A stretch of DNA of 55,723 bases from Campylobacterota bacterium (GCA_013153715.1 JAADDW010000007.1:1-55723), one strand, 5' to 3'; shown: positions 46,185-55,014, numbered from the stretch's first letter. Translations and numbers: made by a program. Notes: a model not told the origin generated them from the sequence alone.

Positions 46185-47252
46185 ATGCTCAAAGAGAAAC
46201 TGAAGCCCTTCATAGAGCGTTACGAGGAGATCAACCGTCTCCTGAGCTCCCCCGACATCACCAACAACATCCAGAAAATGACAGAGCTCTCCAAGGAGCA
46301 GTCCGATTTGGAGCCTCTTGTCCAGAAGGCACGGGAGTATTACGAAGTCGATGAGGCCATTGAGGAGAGCAAGGCCCTCATCGACGATGAGGAGTTGGGA
46401 GAGCTGGCCAAGGAGGAGTTGAGGGAGCTGGAGCCCAGAAAGGAGAGGCTGGAGGAGGAGATCAAGCTCCTCCTCATCCCCAAAGACCCCAACGATGAGA
46501 AGGACATCTACCTCGAAATTCGGGCGGGAACAGGAGGAGAGGAGGCGGCTCTCTTTGCGGCCGATCTCTTCCGGACCTATACCCGTTACGCCGAAAAGAA
46601 GAGGTGGAAGGTCGAAATTGTCAGCTCCAGCGAGAGTGATACGGGGGGATACAAGGAGATTATCGCCCGTATCCAGGGAGAGGGGGTCTATAGCCGTCTC
46701 AAATATGAGGCAGGAACCCATCGGGTCCAGCGCATACCCCAGACCGAATCCCAAGGCCGTATCCACACCTCAGCTGTCACAGTGGCCATTATGCCCGAAG
46801 TGGACGATGTCGATGTCGAGATCAACCCAGCCGATCTCAAGATCGATGTCTATCGCTCCAGCGGCCACGGAGGCCAGTCGGTCAATACAACAGACAGCGC
46901 CGTCAGGATAACCCATATTCCGACAGGGATCGTCGTAGCCATGCAGGATGAGAAGAGCCAGCACAAAAATAGGGAGAAAGCTCTCAAAATCTTGAAGGCG
47001 AGAATCTATGAGAAGATGCTCCGAGAACAGCAGGAGGCCCTGGCAAAGGATCGGAAAGAGCAGGTGGGAAGCGGCGATCGGAGTGAACGGATCAGAACCT
47101 ACAACTACCCCCAAAACCGCATTACAGACCACAGAATAGGGCTCACCCTCTATAAACTGGAGGAGATCATGGAGGGAGGAGAGCTCGATCAGATAATAGA
47201 ACCCCTCATAGCCCACTACCAAGCCCAGAAGGTGAAGGAGGCAGGACTGTAG
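46185..47252 (+). CDS. prfA: Peptide chain release factor 1
   Basis: 355 residues. RF1 reads UAA/UAG: the PxT-type tripeptide is in [15 protein letters not shown] (about residue 185, PQT instead of the common PAT/PVT), and the catalytic GGQ in [14 protein letters not shown] (about 230). Domain order and length are normal. Adjacent to rpsT. Its 3' end overlaps the weakly supported ORF at 47206-47604 on the opposite strand. Confidence 0.97.
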   Translation: MLKEKLKPFIERYEEINRLLSSPDITNNIQKMTELSKEQSDLEPLVQKAREYYEVDEAIEESKALIDDEELGELAKEELRELEPRKERLEEEIKLLLIPKDPNDEKDIYLEIRAGTGGEEAALFAADLFRTYTRYAEKKRWKVEIVSSSESDTGGYKEIIARIQGEGVYSRLKYEAGTHRVQRIPQTESQGRIHTSAVTVAIMPEVDDVDVEINPADLKIDVYRSSGHGGQSVNTTDSAVRITHIPTGIVVAMQDEKSQHKNREKALKILKARIYEKMLREQQEALAKDRKEQVGSGDRSERIRTYNYPQNRITDHRIGLTLYKLEEIMEGGELDQIIEPLIAHYQAQKVKEAGL

Positions 47253-47604
47253 ACTGCTCCTCAACAAATCGAGGAGCCTCCTGCTTCTTGTAAAAACCGC
47301 CATAGAACCAGATCCATAGGGATACAAAGTAATAGAGAATGCGATAGGGGATCTCTCCCGTCGAAACAACCACCACTTTAAAGCCATGACCCCCACCTCT
47401 AGATCTGGGGAGTATATCGACTGCACTGCGACGATACTGCCATTTGCGAACCCCTTCATCCTCAAATACAGAAGGGGGTGCATGGGACAAAACCCATCCA
47501 AACAGATCGATTCTATCCATCGAGCAGAATTTGCAATGTTTCCAGGTATAAACTCGACAGTCTCTCCCTGTCACAAAGAGAGTGCAAGCTGTCATACTAT
47601 TCAC
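47206..47604 (-). CDS. Doubtful hypothetical protein in a compositionally different gap
   Basis: A 132-codon frame (GTG at 47604 or ATG at 47595) in the gap between prfA and the NDH-2 gene. It encodes a Cys-rich start (TWKHCKFC) and a hydrophobic aromatic stretch ([20 protein letters not shown], about residues 85-105). No Shine-Dalgarno precedes either start, the last 16 codons are antisense to prfA, and base composition is lower in G+C than its surroundings. It may be a decayed or acquired gene, or not coding. No family recognised. Confidence 0.35.
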   Translation of the reverse strand: MNSMTACTLFVTGRDCRVYTWKHCKFCSMDRIDLFGWVLSHAPPSVFEDEGVRKWQYRRSAVDILPRSRGGGHGFKVVVVSTGEIPYRILYYFVSLWIWFYGGFYKKQEAPRFVEEQSTVLPPSPSGLGSGL

Positions 47605-47736
47605 GATAGAGATATAAATGGGGCAGAGAATATACCCAAAATCGTATTATCAGGGACGGAACAGCCTGGAGAGTCTGTGGAGGTGCCCAAAAAGGCAACT
47701 GTCGGAGGAGCAGGAAACTCCCCTACAATCTCTGGT
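47605..47736 (-). other. Gap with hairpin behind the NDH-2 gene
   Basis: Directly after the NDH-2 stop, minus-strand CTCCCCT..AGGGGAG forms a 7-bp stem followed by TTTCC, a weak terminator candidate; further on, TGATAAT near 47650 could be a -10 for the doubtful ORF. Confidence 0.35.
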
Positions 47737-48900
47737 CTAGGCAGGGGAGTTTACGGTGTACCGCTTCCGATAACCGCTGTTGACCCGAAGACGGATACCG
47801 AAGGCGTAGAGACGGGTAATCGCCTCCTTGATCCATGAAGCCACCCTCCCTTTGAGCTTGAAGATACCGAAGAGTTCCCCTACTGCATACCCTTTCCCGA
47901 GGGCGATGAAAATTCCGTATATCCGCCCTGAGAAGGGACTCTCCGCCCTCCCTGCTATGTGGCGGGCGGCATATTCGGCGCTCTGTTCAGCTATCTGGGC
48001 TGTGGGTGGCAGTTCCCTCCCCTCACTATCGGTGATCAGGGCACAATCTCCAATGGCATAGATGTCGGGGGCTATTCTGAGGAAAGGATCTACAATGAGG
48101 CGCCCCCCGCTCCCTTTGGGATGGGGGAGCTTCTGGATAAAGTCCTGGGCGGCGATCCCTCCCGTAAAGATGAAGAGATCGTAGGGAATTACCTCATGCT
48201 CAAGGTGGACCACCTCTCCGTCAACCCATTGGATGGGAGAGGCGAGGCGGATCTCTACAGAGAGGGATCGGAGCCTTCTCTCTGTCTCTTCTCTGAGGAA
48301 GGAACTACTCCCTGGGAGGAGGGTATGGGCGGCCTCGATGAGGACAACTTCCACCAGAGGGGATTGGCCCGCTTCGGCACGGCACTCCCTGACAACGCTT
48401 GCAAGATCGGCGGCCAATTCCACTCCACTCAACCCCCCTCCTCCCACAACGACACGGGCGGGGCTCTGGTCGGTCACCTCCCGAAAGAGGATCTCCAAAA
48501 GGCGCTGTTTGAACATAAAGGCGCTGGAAAGCTCCTTGATAGAGGGGCTGTACTCCTCCAACCCCACTATCCTTTTGGGGAAGAGATCCTTGGCTCCTAC
48601 AGCAATGACCAATTTATCGAACCTGTAACTCCCCCTTCTGCAGACTACCTCACCATCTCCCAAGGCGACCGCCTCATCTCTCACAAACCGCACATTCTCA
48701 TAGTAACTGCAGAAGCTCTCTAGATTGAAGGTGATGTCACAGATGTTCTTCCGCCCTGAGAGGAACTCGTAGGCTTCAGTCTGGAGATAGTGGTAGGGGT
48801 TTCTATCGATGAGGGTGATGGAGTGTTCCCCAAGGGGAGCGAGACTCTCGATAAATCGGAGTCCCCCGTATCCCCCTCCGAGGACGACAACCTCAGTCAA
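47737..48900 (-). CDS. NAD(P)H dehydrogenase, NDH-2-like FAD oxidoreductase
   Basis: 387 residues from a TTG. FAD-binding Rossmann motif VVVLGGGYGGLRFIESL at the N-terminus, NAD-binding VVVGGGGLSGVELAADLA near residue 160, and the second FAD motif DIYAIGDCALI near 290. The type matches non-proton-pumping NADH:quinone dehydrogenases (Ndh); sulfide:quinone reductase is less likely because its Cys pattern is missing. Likely peripheral on the inner membrane. The start overlaps the stop of the Bax-like gene by 8 bp. Confidence 0.85.
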   Translation of the reverse strand: MTEVVVLGGGYGGLRFIESLAPLGEHSITLIDRNPYHYLQTEAYEFLSGRKNICDITFNLESFCSYYENVRFVRDEAVALGDGEVVCRRGSYRFDKLVIAVGAKDLFPKRIVGLEEYSPSIKELSSAFMFKQRLLEILFREVTDQSPARVVVGGGGLSGVELAADLASVVRECRAEAGQSPLVEVVLIEAAHTLLPGSSSFLREETERRLRSLSVEIRLASPIQWVDGEVVHLEHEVIPYDLFIFTGGIAAQDFIQKLPHPKGSGGRLIVDPFLRIAPDIYAIGDCALITDSEGRELPPTAQIAEQSAEYAARHIAGRAESPFSGRIYGIFIALGKGYAVGELFGIFKLKGRVASWIKEAITRLYAFGIRLRVNSGYRKRYTVNSPA

Positions 48901-49597
48901 GGTGGAGTCTATTTCTCTTAATGATGCTGGAAACCAATCGGGTATAACGGCGACCTATTCCAGAGTAGCGCTTCATCGTGGTAGCCGCTTCGAGCCCGCT
49001 GAAAGAGCGTCTCGTCTTTTTGGCCACATAGCGGGCAACCCGAAACTCCCTGTAAGCTCTGTGGCGGTTGAGGTTGAGCATGTAGGAGGCTATAGAGTCT
49101 CGGAGAGAGTCAAATATCTTGATCTTATGGCGCTTTCCGGGATCTCTCCGTTTCGGAATCAGCCCCTTTTTCCCCCAGGTCCACTCACCGAAGAGGTTGT
49201 TTGCCTGTCGGGCAAATCGACTCTTCCCCCAACCGCTCTCAAGAGCCGCCTGGGCCAGAACGAGGGAGACGGGAAGGGAGTCAACCTTCATCATATATTC
49301 ACTCTCATTGTAAATATCCTTGATCCGATATTTCTTGGCAATCTGGGCCAGTCGGACCAACTTCTCATCTTCGATGATAGGCTTCGACTCCATCTCCTGG
49401 AAGACCTCCTTTACGAAGGCCCTCTCTTCCAATATCTTCTGGTTCTCCTCCTCAACGAGGGGCCTCAAAATATCGAAGAAGGCCTTTTTCTGCACCTTCA
49501 CACTCTTAATCTTGTAATACCAATCCGGAATTTTCCTATACTCGGCGGCTTGAACAAGAGCCGTCACCATCAGTAAAACCATTACTATTCGCTTCAA
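48893..49597 (-). CDS. Bax-like glucosaminidase (peptidoglycan hydrolase)
   Basis: 234 residues: signal peptide (about 1-17, MKRIVMVLLMVTALVQA), then a helical region and a glucosaminidase domain with LVLAQAALESGWGKSRFA (catalytic Glu about residue 120), NNLFGEWTW and RDSIASYMLNLNRHRAYREFR, the pattern of the E. coli Bax / FlgJ-like family that cleaves the GlcNAc glycosidic bond. Its start overlaps the dapF stop by 4 bp. Periplasmic cell-wall turnover is the likely role. Confidence 0.92.
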   Translation of the reverse strand: MKRIVMVLLMVTALVQAAEYRKIPDWYYKIKSVKVQKKAFFDILRPLVEEENQKILEERAFVKEVFQEMESKPIIEDEKLVRLAQIAKKYRIKDIYNESEYMMKVDSLPVSLVLAQAALESGWGKSRFARQANNLFGEWTWGKKGLIPKRRDPGKRHKIKIFDSLRDSIASYMLNLNRHRAYREFRVARYVAKKTRRSFSGLEAATTMKRYSGIGRRYTRLVSSIIKRNRLHLD

Positions 49598-50352
49598 TCT
49601 GGACTCTCCTTATATGTCAAGAATATTCTTTCAACCCTCCCCTTGAAGTAGAGGGTTCCCTTCTCTATCTTGATAACAAGCTCTTCGCCACTTTTGGGAT
49701 AGAGCTTTGCTTCTTCTCCCACTAGCCCTTCATGGAAGGCCCTCACAAAGGTGGCCGCCATTCCCGTTCCACAGGCTAGTGTCTCATCTTCTACGCCTCG
49801 CTCATAGGTCCGGACCGCTATGGCGCTTCGAGGCAGAATTTTACCAAAATTTACATTCGCTTCGTATTTAAACCTTAATTTTTTAGCAATTTTCTTGTCA
49901 AACTGTTTCAAATCTTCCACAAGTGTTACCAAATGTGGCACTCCCGTATCCAGAAGCCACCACTTAAACCCCTCTTCCTCAAATGTTTCCTTAAGTATCT
50001 TATAAGGAGTCAATTGGCTCTCTACAATATCTCCCTGGACAGAGGCCTCAATCACTCCCGCCCCTGTGAGAAACCTCATCTTCTCCCCTGCCAATCCAAA
50101 GGAGTGGGCGTAGTGGGCGGCCGCCCGACTTCCATTGCCGCACATGGAGGCCTCACTCCCATCGGCATTGTAAAAGAGCCATTGGAAATCGTACTCTCCA
50201 TGGGGGATGAGAGCGATCAGTCCATCTGCCCCCAAACCTCTATGGCGGTCACAGAGCTCTCGGGCAAGGGAGCTATAATCTCCCTTCCGAAATGTGTGGA
50301 ACACAATGAAATCGTTGCCGCTGGCAGAGTATTTAGCCAATCCTAAAATCAT
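49594..50352 (-). CDS. dapF: Diaminopimelate epimerase
   Basis: 252 residues. The two catalytic Cys motifs are CGNGSRAAAHYA (about residue 72) and ACGTGMAATFVRAF (about 195), with KYSASGNDFIVF at the N-terminus. Interconverts LL- and meso-diaminopimelate for lysine and peptidoglycan. The ATG at 50352 follows AAGGA by 7-8 bases; an in-frame GTG precedes it. It overlaps coaE by 20 bp and the Bax-like gene by 4 bp. Confidence 0.97.
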   Translation of the reverse strand: MILGLAKYSASGNDFIVFHTFRKGDYSSLARELCDRHRGLGADGLIALIPHGEYDFQWLFYNADGSEASMCGNGSRAAAHYAHSFGLAGEKMRFLTGAGVIEASVQGDIVESQLTPYKILKETFEEEGFKWWLLDTGVPHLVTLVEDLKQFDKKIAKKLRFKYEANVNFGKILPRSAIAVRTYERGVEDETLACGTGMAATFVRAFHEGLVGEEAKLYPKSGEELVIKIEKGTLYFKGRVERIFLTYKESPD

Positions 50353-50935
50353 CACCTATCCTTTCTATGAACCATTCCACCTCCTTCTGTAAATTTTTAA
50401 GATCTCCTGAATTATCAATAATATAATCGGCAAGAAAGCGTTTTTTTTCAATATCCATCTGCAATCCGATCCTCCTTTCAGCCTCTTCTCGATCCAGATT
50501 GTCCCGCTCCATGAGCCGTCGGAGCTGGACCTCTCGGGGGGCATAGACAACAGCCACTCTGGAAATGGGATACCCCTCCCTCTCAAAGAAGAGAGGAATA
50601 TCGACAATGTAGGGGACTCCGAACCGCTCTCTCTCTAGAGCGGCCTCCACAATCCTCCTCCGAATTTGGGGGTGGAGGAGCTCCTCCAGCTTCCTCAACT
50701 CCCTCTCATCATTGAAGACCAACCTCCCCAACCTCTTCCGATCCACCCGTCCATCGACCACAAACTCCTCCCCAAAGAGACGGGCGATACTCTCTGCCTC
50801 TCCCTCCAGAACCTGATGGGCTATCTCATCGGCATCGATAACATGGAAACCGTAGAGTTTCAAAAGGTTGGCCGTTGTGCTCTTGCCGGTGGCAATCCCA
50901 CCGGTCAGAGCGATAGCGTGGGGGAGCTCTACCAT
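50333..50935 (-). CDS. coaE: Dephospho-CoA kinase
   Basis: 200 residues from the ATG at 50935. P-loop LTGGIATGKSTTANLL near residue 8, DADEIAHQVL near 34, the LID region RRLMERDNLDREEAERRI near 145 and DYIIDNSGDLKNL near 178. Last step of CoA synthesis (EC 2.7.1.24); panC in this window feeds the same pathway. A 54-codon upstream extension lies in speE and is rejected; the start overlaps the speE stop by 7 bp. Confidence 0.96.
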   Translation of the reverse strand: MVELPHAIALTGGIATGKSTTANLLKLYGFHVIDADEIAHQVLEGEAESIARLFGEEFVVDGRVDRKRLGRLVFNDERELRKLEELLHPQIRRRIVEAALERERFGVPYIVDIPLFFEREGYPISRVAVVYAPREVQLRRLMERDNLDREEAERRIGLQMDIEKKRFLADYIIDNSGDLKNLQKEVEWFIERIGDDFRIG

Positions 50936-51768
50936 TTGTAGAGTTGGCCCAGCTCTTTTTTCACATAGTTGGGGAGGATAAAGGAGGCTTTGTGAATATC
51001 GGAGTTGTAGTAGCGGAGTCCATCTATGAGGTCGGCCCTCTGGAGAATAATATCGGCTGTCGGATGGTACCGTTTGCTTCCGAGAATGAAATTCCAATTA
51101 CAGCCCGGATAGCTGTACATCTCGAAGCGGTAGGGCATGACAATCTTGAAGAACTGGCCGATCACTCCCATAATCTCCTTGTGGAGGGGCATATCGATCC
51201 ACCAGCTCTCCCCTTGGGCCACTACCATTCCATCATCTTTGAGAATACGGAAGACATGGGCGTAAAACTCCCGATTGAAGAGCCCCTCTGCAGGCCCTTC
51301 GGGATCTGTGGAATCGACCAGCACAATATCGTAACTTCCGGAGTCGGCTCTCTTGACAAACTCTATCCCATCTCCGATGGTGAGATTGAGGCGGGGGTTC
51401 TCCCAATCTCCTATCTCCGGAAAGTACTCCTGGGAGATTCGGACCACCTCCCGATCTATCTCGACCATATCGACCTCTATATCTCCATGGCGGAGTACCT
51501 CCTTGGCCACCCCTCCATCGCCCCCTCCAATAATGAGAACCCGTTTCGGATCTCTGTGGGTGCAGATGGGGACATGGGCCATCATCTCGTGGTAGATAAA
51601 CTCATCTCTCTCACAGAGCATTCCGTGGCCGTCAATGACCAACAGCTTCCCAAACTCTCTGGAGCGGTAAACCTCTATTTTTTGGTACTCACTCTCCACT
51701 TCTACCAACTTCTCCTCAACCCGCAGTCCCTGCTTGAAAAAGTCGTCATGGATCTCTTCAAACCACAT
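50929..51768 (-). CDS. speE: Spermidine synthase
   Basis: 279 residues. N-terminal beta domain then a SAM-type Rossmann fold: GKLLVIDGHGMLCERDEFIYHEMMAHVP near residue 42, VLIIGGGDGGVAKEVLRH near 78, the catalytic/putrescine-site VDSTDPEGPAEGLFN near 150, and GESWWIDMPLH. Transfers aminopropyl from decarboxylated SAM (made by SpeH) to putrescine. The mRNA appears to have a leader of about 190 nt with a strong hairpin near its 5' end. First gene of the speE-coaE-dapF-Bax-NDH2 unit. Confidence 0.95.
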   Translation of the reverse strand: MWFEEIHDDFFKQGLRVEEKLVEVESEYQKIEVYRSREFGKLLVIDGHGMLCERDEFIYHEMMAHVPICTHRDPKRVLIIGGGDGGVAKEVLRHGDIEVDMVEIDREVVRISQEYFPEIGDWENPRLNLTIGDGIEFVKRADSGSYDIVLVDSTDPEGPAEGLFNREFYAHVFRILKDDGMVVAQGESWWIDMPLHKEIMGVIGQFFKIVMPYRFEMYSYPGCNWNFILGSKRYHPTADIILQRADLIDGLRYYNSDIHKASFILPNYVKKELGQLYKW

Positions 51769-52100
51769 TGCTCCTCCAATGAAGATATTTTTTCCCGCTC
51801 ACAAGGAGGGGAACCCACTCTAGAGCAGAGCTGGATACTTTTACCGATCCGCCCTATTCTCCGCCTCTCTTCAGCAAGAGAGTCACCTCCAGACGGCTCT
51901 TCCACCTTCGCCCCCTCCCCCAAACCCCCCATCTCCCATCTGGGAGAATGGGACCAGAGAGGATATTACACAACAAAGCGAAGATTTTCAAGGGAGGTCC
52001 TCTCCCATCGGGGCAGAACAGAGATACCTCTTCCAAGGGAGCAGAGGGGGAGACCTTCGGAACAAGCTCAGAAAGTGTACTCTTTTCCACCAATTATCGA
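51769..52100. other. Long divergent gap: speE leader region
   Basis: About 330 bp without a convincing gene. On the minus strand TAATAT (51968-51963) may be the speE -10, which would give a leader of nearly 190 nt starting with a hairpin: CCCAT-CTCCCA-TC-TGGGAG-A-ATGGG at 51928-51952 (11 bp, one bulge). Two frames of about 76-79 codons cross the region but have low-complexity products and no ribosome-binding site. Confidence 0.45.
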
Positions 52101-52106
52101 TATAAT
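52101..52106 (+). promoter_or_regulatory. -10 box of the DUF2892-like/purM unit
   Basis: TATAAT 30 bases before the ATG at 52137; AAGGAGGAACT lies directly before the start. Confidence 0.65.
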
Positions 52107-52136
52107 TAGGATCAAAAACTACTCTAAGGAGGAACT

Positions 52137-52367
52137 ATGTGTGGCGAGAGACTGCAGAGAATTCTCATGGCAATTATGCTCGGACTTACCATGTACTTCT
52201 TCGCCCTCGGTCGGGAAGATCAGACCATGTTCCAAATAGGCGTCGTACTCCAGACATTCATTATTATCATGCTCCTCATCTTCGCCTTCACCAACTTCTG
52301 TCCGAGCCTCTGGTTCTTCAACAAGGTTTTCGGTAAGTGTGAGTGGGAAAAGAAGGAGAGTGAGTGA
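52137..52367 (+). CDS. Small inner-membrane protein, DUF2892/YgaP-C-terminal-like
   Basis: 76 residues, two membrane helices (about 8-25 and 33-53). The start MCGERLQRILMAIMLGLTMY and the end FTNFCPSLWFFNKVFGKCEW follow the DUF2892 scheme, in which a GxCPxYxxxG motif follows the second helix. Perfect Shine-Dalgarno. Its TGA overlaps the GTG of purM (GTGA), so the two are translationally coupled, although no functional connection is known. Confidence 0.8.
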   Translation: MCGERLQRILMAIMLGLTMYFFALGREDQTMFQIGVVLQTFIIIMLLIFAFTNFCPSLWFFNKVFGKCEWEKKESE

Positions 52368-53356
52368 TCAGCTACAAGGAGAGTGGGGTCGATATTGACG
52401 CTGGGGCTAGGCTCGTCGAGGAGATAAAGCCCTTCGTCCAGGCCACCTTCAACCAACATGTCCTCGGTCCGATTGGAGGTTTCGCTGGGGGGTTTGCCCT
52501 CCCTCCAGGCTATACAAATCCTGTGCTCTTCGGTGCCACCGATGGAGTCGGTACCAAACTCAAACTGGCCATCTCAGCGGGCAAATTCGACACGATCGGT
52601 ATCGATCTCGTGGCCATGTGTGTCAACGACCTCATCTGTAGCTTCGCCCAACCCCTCTTTTTCCTTGACTACTATGCAACGGGGAGACTCGATGTCGATG
52701 TAGCCAAGGAGATAATCGCTGGAATTGCCAAGGGGTGTCAAGAGGCCGAGTGCGCCCTTATTGGAGGGGAGACGGCCGAAATGCCCGGAATGTACAGGGA
52801 GAAGGATTTCGATCTAGCAGGCTTTGCCGTCGGGATCGCCGAGAGATCGGAGCTGGAAAATCGTCCCCCTCTCCAGGCGGGAGACATCCTCGTAGCCCTC
52901 CCCTCCTCAGGTATCCACTCCAATGGATATAGCCTTGTGAGAAAACTCCTCTTTGAGAAACTTGGGATGAAGCTGGAGGACCCCTTTGAGGGAAGAACCC
53001 TGGGAGAAGTTCTCCTGGAACCGACACGGATCTATGTCAGGAGTTACAAGGAGCTTAAAGACTCCATAAAGGCCCTAGCCCACATTACAGGAGGGGGAAT
53101 TGTAGAGAACCTTCCAAGAATACTTCCCAAAAATCTCAAGGCCATCGTTGAGAGCTCCTCAATCAGAGTTCTCCCCATCTTCCAATTCCTCTCCAATTAC
53201 ATCGAGAGGGAGGAGATGTACCGAACATTCAATATGGGCGTCGGTATGATCCTTGTTGTGGCACCAGATCGGCTCCAAGAGGTCCTCAGGAAGAGGGACG
53301 ATGCCTATCCCATAGGAGAGTTGGTCGAAGGAGAGAGAGGGGTAGAGTTCCACTGA
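52364..53356 (+). CDS. purM: Phosphoribosylformylglycinamidine cyclo-ligase (AIR synthetase)
   Basis: 330 residues. N-terminal YKESGVDIDAGARLVEEIKP, ATP-site FGATDGVGTKLKLAI (about residue 57), DLVAMCVNDLICSFAQPLFFLDYYATG, GGETAEMPGMY (about 140) and the C-terminal HITGGGIVENLPRILP. Fifth step of purine synthesis (EC 6.3.3.1), making AIR from FGAM. GTG start inside the stop of the preceding gene. Confidence 0.97.
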   Translation: MISYKESGVDIDAGARLVEEIKPFVQATFNQHVLGPIGGFAGGFALPPGYTNPVLFGATDGVGTKLKLAISAGKFDTIGIDLVAMCVNDLICSFAQPLFFLDYYATGRLDVDVAKEIIAGIAKGCQEAECALIGGETAEMPGMYREKDFDLAGFAVGIAERSELENRPPLQAGDILVALPSSGIHSNGYSLVRKLLFEKLGMKLEDPFEGRTLGEVLLEPTRIYVRSYKELKDSIKALAHITGGGIVENLPRILPKNLKAIVESSSIRVLPIFQFLSNYIEREEMYRTFNMGVGMILVVAPDRLQEVLRKRDDAYPIGELVEGERGVEFH

Positions 53357-53389
53357 TCCCCTCAACCATCGAAGAGACAGGAATTTTCT

Positions 53390-54202
53390 ATGATCTACAC
53401 CATCTCCAAACTTGTCACAATGTTCCTCCTCCCCCCAGGGCTCTTTGGAACACTCCTCATCACTGGAGCCTTTCTCTGGAGGAGGGCGGCTCGGCCCCTC
53501 ACCATCTCCGCTCTCCTCATCTGGTTCTCCTCTTCCACCCCTCTAGCCTATCTCCTCCTCCAGCCCCTGGAAAATATGGACTTTCCTCCCTCCAAAACCT
53601 CACCCACCGCCGTTGTCGTCCTCGGAGGCGGAACTGCGGCCCAAGAGGACCCCTTCCCCCTCTCCTCATCAGGTATGAAGCGGCTCCTCCTGGGCCTCCT
53701 CATCGCCCACCGCCACAATCTCCCCCTCATCTATACGGGATTTGAAGGAGAGTATGCCCAAAAGAGTCTGGAGAAGATAGCCCGAGAATTCAACCTCCCC
53801 TTACGGCACTGCACCACCCTCGAAAGGGGATGTTACCTCATCGAAGGGGAGAGTCGGGACACCTACGAAAATGCCCGATATACAAGGGCTCTCTTCGAGG
53901 AACTCCAAGCCTCCCCTTCCATCATTCTCGTCACTTCAGCCTTTCACATGCCCCGAGCCTACCTGCTCTTCAAACATTTTGGATTCCAGATAGAGGCAAG
54001 GAAGACAGATTACCAGCTTTCAGCCACTCCCCTCCGTTGGCATACCTTTATCTCAATGGGGAACCTTGAAGCTACCTACAAAGCCCTCCATGAATATTTG
54101 GGGATTGTCAGCCTCTCTCTCCGAGGAGTAGAGATTACTCTGGAACCTCTTCCATCTCACTCTGAAGCTTCTCACTGGCATCTTCAGGCAGGAGAACATT
54201 GA
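53390..54202 (+). CDS. DUF218 (ElyC/SanA/YdcF-like) membrane protein
   Basis: 270 residues. Two N-terminal membrane helices (about 10-30 and 36-58) then a DUF218 domain with AVVVLGGG (about residue 74), ESRDTYENARYTRALF (about 155) and ILVTSAFHMPRAYLLFKHFGF (about 180), the conserved pattern of envelope proteins such as E. coli ElyC, implicated in peptidoglycan/undecaprenyl-phosphate metabolism. The 3' end overlaps the convergent DUF2939 gene by 68 bp. Confidence 0.88.
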   Translation: MIYTISKLVTMFLLPPGLFGTLLITGAFLWRRAARPLTISALLIWFSSSTPLAYLLLQPLENMDFPPSKTSPTAVVVLGGGTAAQEDPFPLSSSGMKRLLLGLLIAHRHNLPLIYTGFEGEYAQKSLEKIAREFNLPLRHCTTLERGCYLIEGESRDTYENARYTRALFEELQASPSIILVTSAFHMPRAYLLFKHFGFQIEARKTDYQLSATPLRWHTFISMGNLEATYKALHEYLGIVSLSLRGVEITLEPLPSHSEASHWHLQAGEH

Positions 54203-54674
54203 CAACCCTGTAACCAACCCCATACCGCTCCAGGACTATATCCACCTTCTCTCCGTCCTTGTCTGTCACCGTGGCAATAACCCGATCGATCCCCCGATTC
54301 CTAATGGTGATATTGGTATCGTCTATTCCCTCCTCTCCATTCTCCTTGTAGATGGAGATCAGAGCTTCGGGAGTTACAAAGCTATCCACAAGCGTATCGG
54401 CCAATTTCACACCGAAGGCGGCTCCCAGAACGGCAAACTGGTTCTGCTCTCCTCCCTCATCCTCCATGAGCTTCCTCATCATCTGGCTCTTGAGCTGGGT
54501 CTTCAAATTGGCCCTCAACCTCTCAAAATCGATGGCCTCCTCCAAAAGGAACCGATCTCCCTCCTTGAGACCTGTCTGGATTTTGTTAAAAGTCTCCAGG
54601 GGAGCATAGTACCAATACCCAACAACGGAACCTATAATCGTCAGAAAAACGATAAAGGGAATAACTCTTTTCAT
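54135..54674 (-). CDS. DUF2939-family protein
   Basis: 179 residues from the ATG at 54674 (GGGAGGGAG upstream). An N-terminal membrane anchor (about 4-22, VIPFIVFLTIIGSVVGYWYY) then a periplasmic-type domain with PLETFNKIQTGLKEGDRFLLEEAIDFERLRANLKTQ, the DUF2939 pattern, and a beta-rich C-terminus. Function unknown. Convergent overlap of 68 bp with the DUF218 gene, unusually long for this window. Confidence 0.82.
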   Translation of the reverse strand: MKRVIPFIVFLTIIGSVVGYWYYAPLETFNKIQTGLKEGDRFLLEEAIDFERLRANLKTQLKSQMMRKLMEDEGGEQNQFAVLGAAFGVKLADTLVDSFVTPEALISIYKENGEEGIDDTNITIRNRGIDRVIATVTDKDGEKVDIVLERYGVGYRVVNVLLPEDASEKLQSEMEEVPE

Positions 54675-54765
54675 GCTCCCTCCCATCTCTTTTCGCTCTT
54701 ATAAAAAATTATACAGCTTTTTTACGCCTCCATCAAATAGAAAGAGTGACATCCTCCATAATAAA

Positions 54766-54981
54766 TTAGGTAGCTTCCTGCTTCAACGAGGTATAGCTTA
54801 CACGGATATAGGGATTGCTTCCAAGTATCCGTGCAGTGGCTTTCCTCTCCACAGGCTTCACTTCCCTACAGTCCGTAGGTAGGTTTTTTATAGTGGTTGT
54901 CTCCACTTTTCGTAGTCCAATCTTTAGTATGTTTATTGCCGAATTTAAATCTCTGTCTATTACAAGTCCACAGATTGAAAA
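54766..54981 (-). pseudogene. tnpB: TnpB (IS200/IS605 OrfB) C-terminal remnant
   Basis: Minus-strand frame ending in TAA at 54766-54768 and readable for about 70 codons upstream: KFSICGLVIDRDLNSAINILKIG... to ...SYTSLKQEAT. This is the end of TnpB: the last Cys of the zinc ribbon (SICG) and the third RuvC aspartate in DRDLNSAINI. An in-frame TAG lies directly upstream at the breakpoint, and nothing upstream resembles the rest of RuvC, so the gene is 5'-truncated and inactive. No TnpA is nearby. The full TnpB (about 380-400 aa) is an RNA-guided nuclease. Confidence 0.85.
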
Positions 54982-55014
54982 CTTCTAATAGCAGATTAAC
55001 GATTAGAGAGTTTT

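Noticed and set aside
47660..47736. Possible glycine riboswitch on the plus strand (GGAGAG and GTGCC segments)
   Set aside because: The rest of the aptamer consensus is missing and no plus-strand gene follows.
51854..52093. 79-codon minus-strand frame upstream of speE
   Set aside because: No Shine-Dalgarno, contains the hairpin region, product without recognisable features.
50944..52239. 431-codon plus-strand frame over speE and the leader gap
   Set aside because: Mostly antisense to speE and then overlapping the DUF2892-like gene in another frame.
54673..54882. 69-codon plus-strand frame at the TnpB remnant
   Set aside because: The minus-strand reading gives recognisable TnpB; the plus frame does not.
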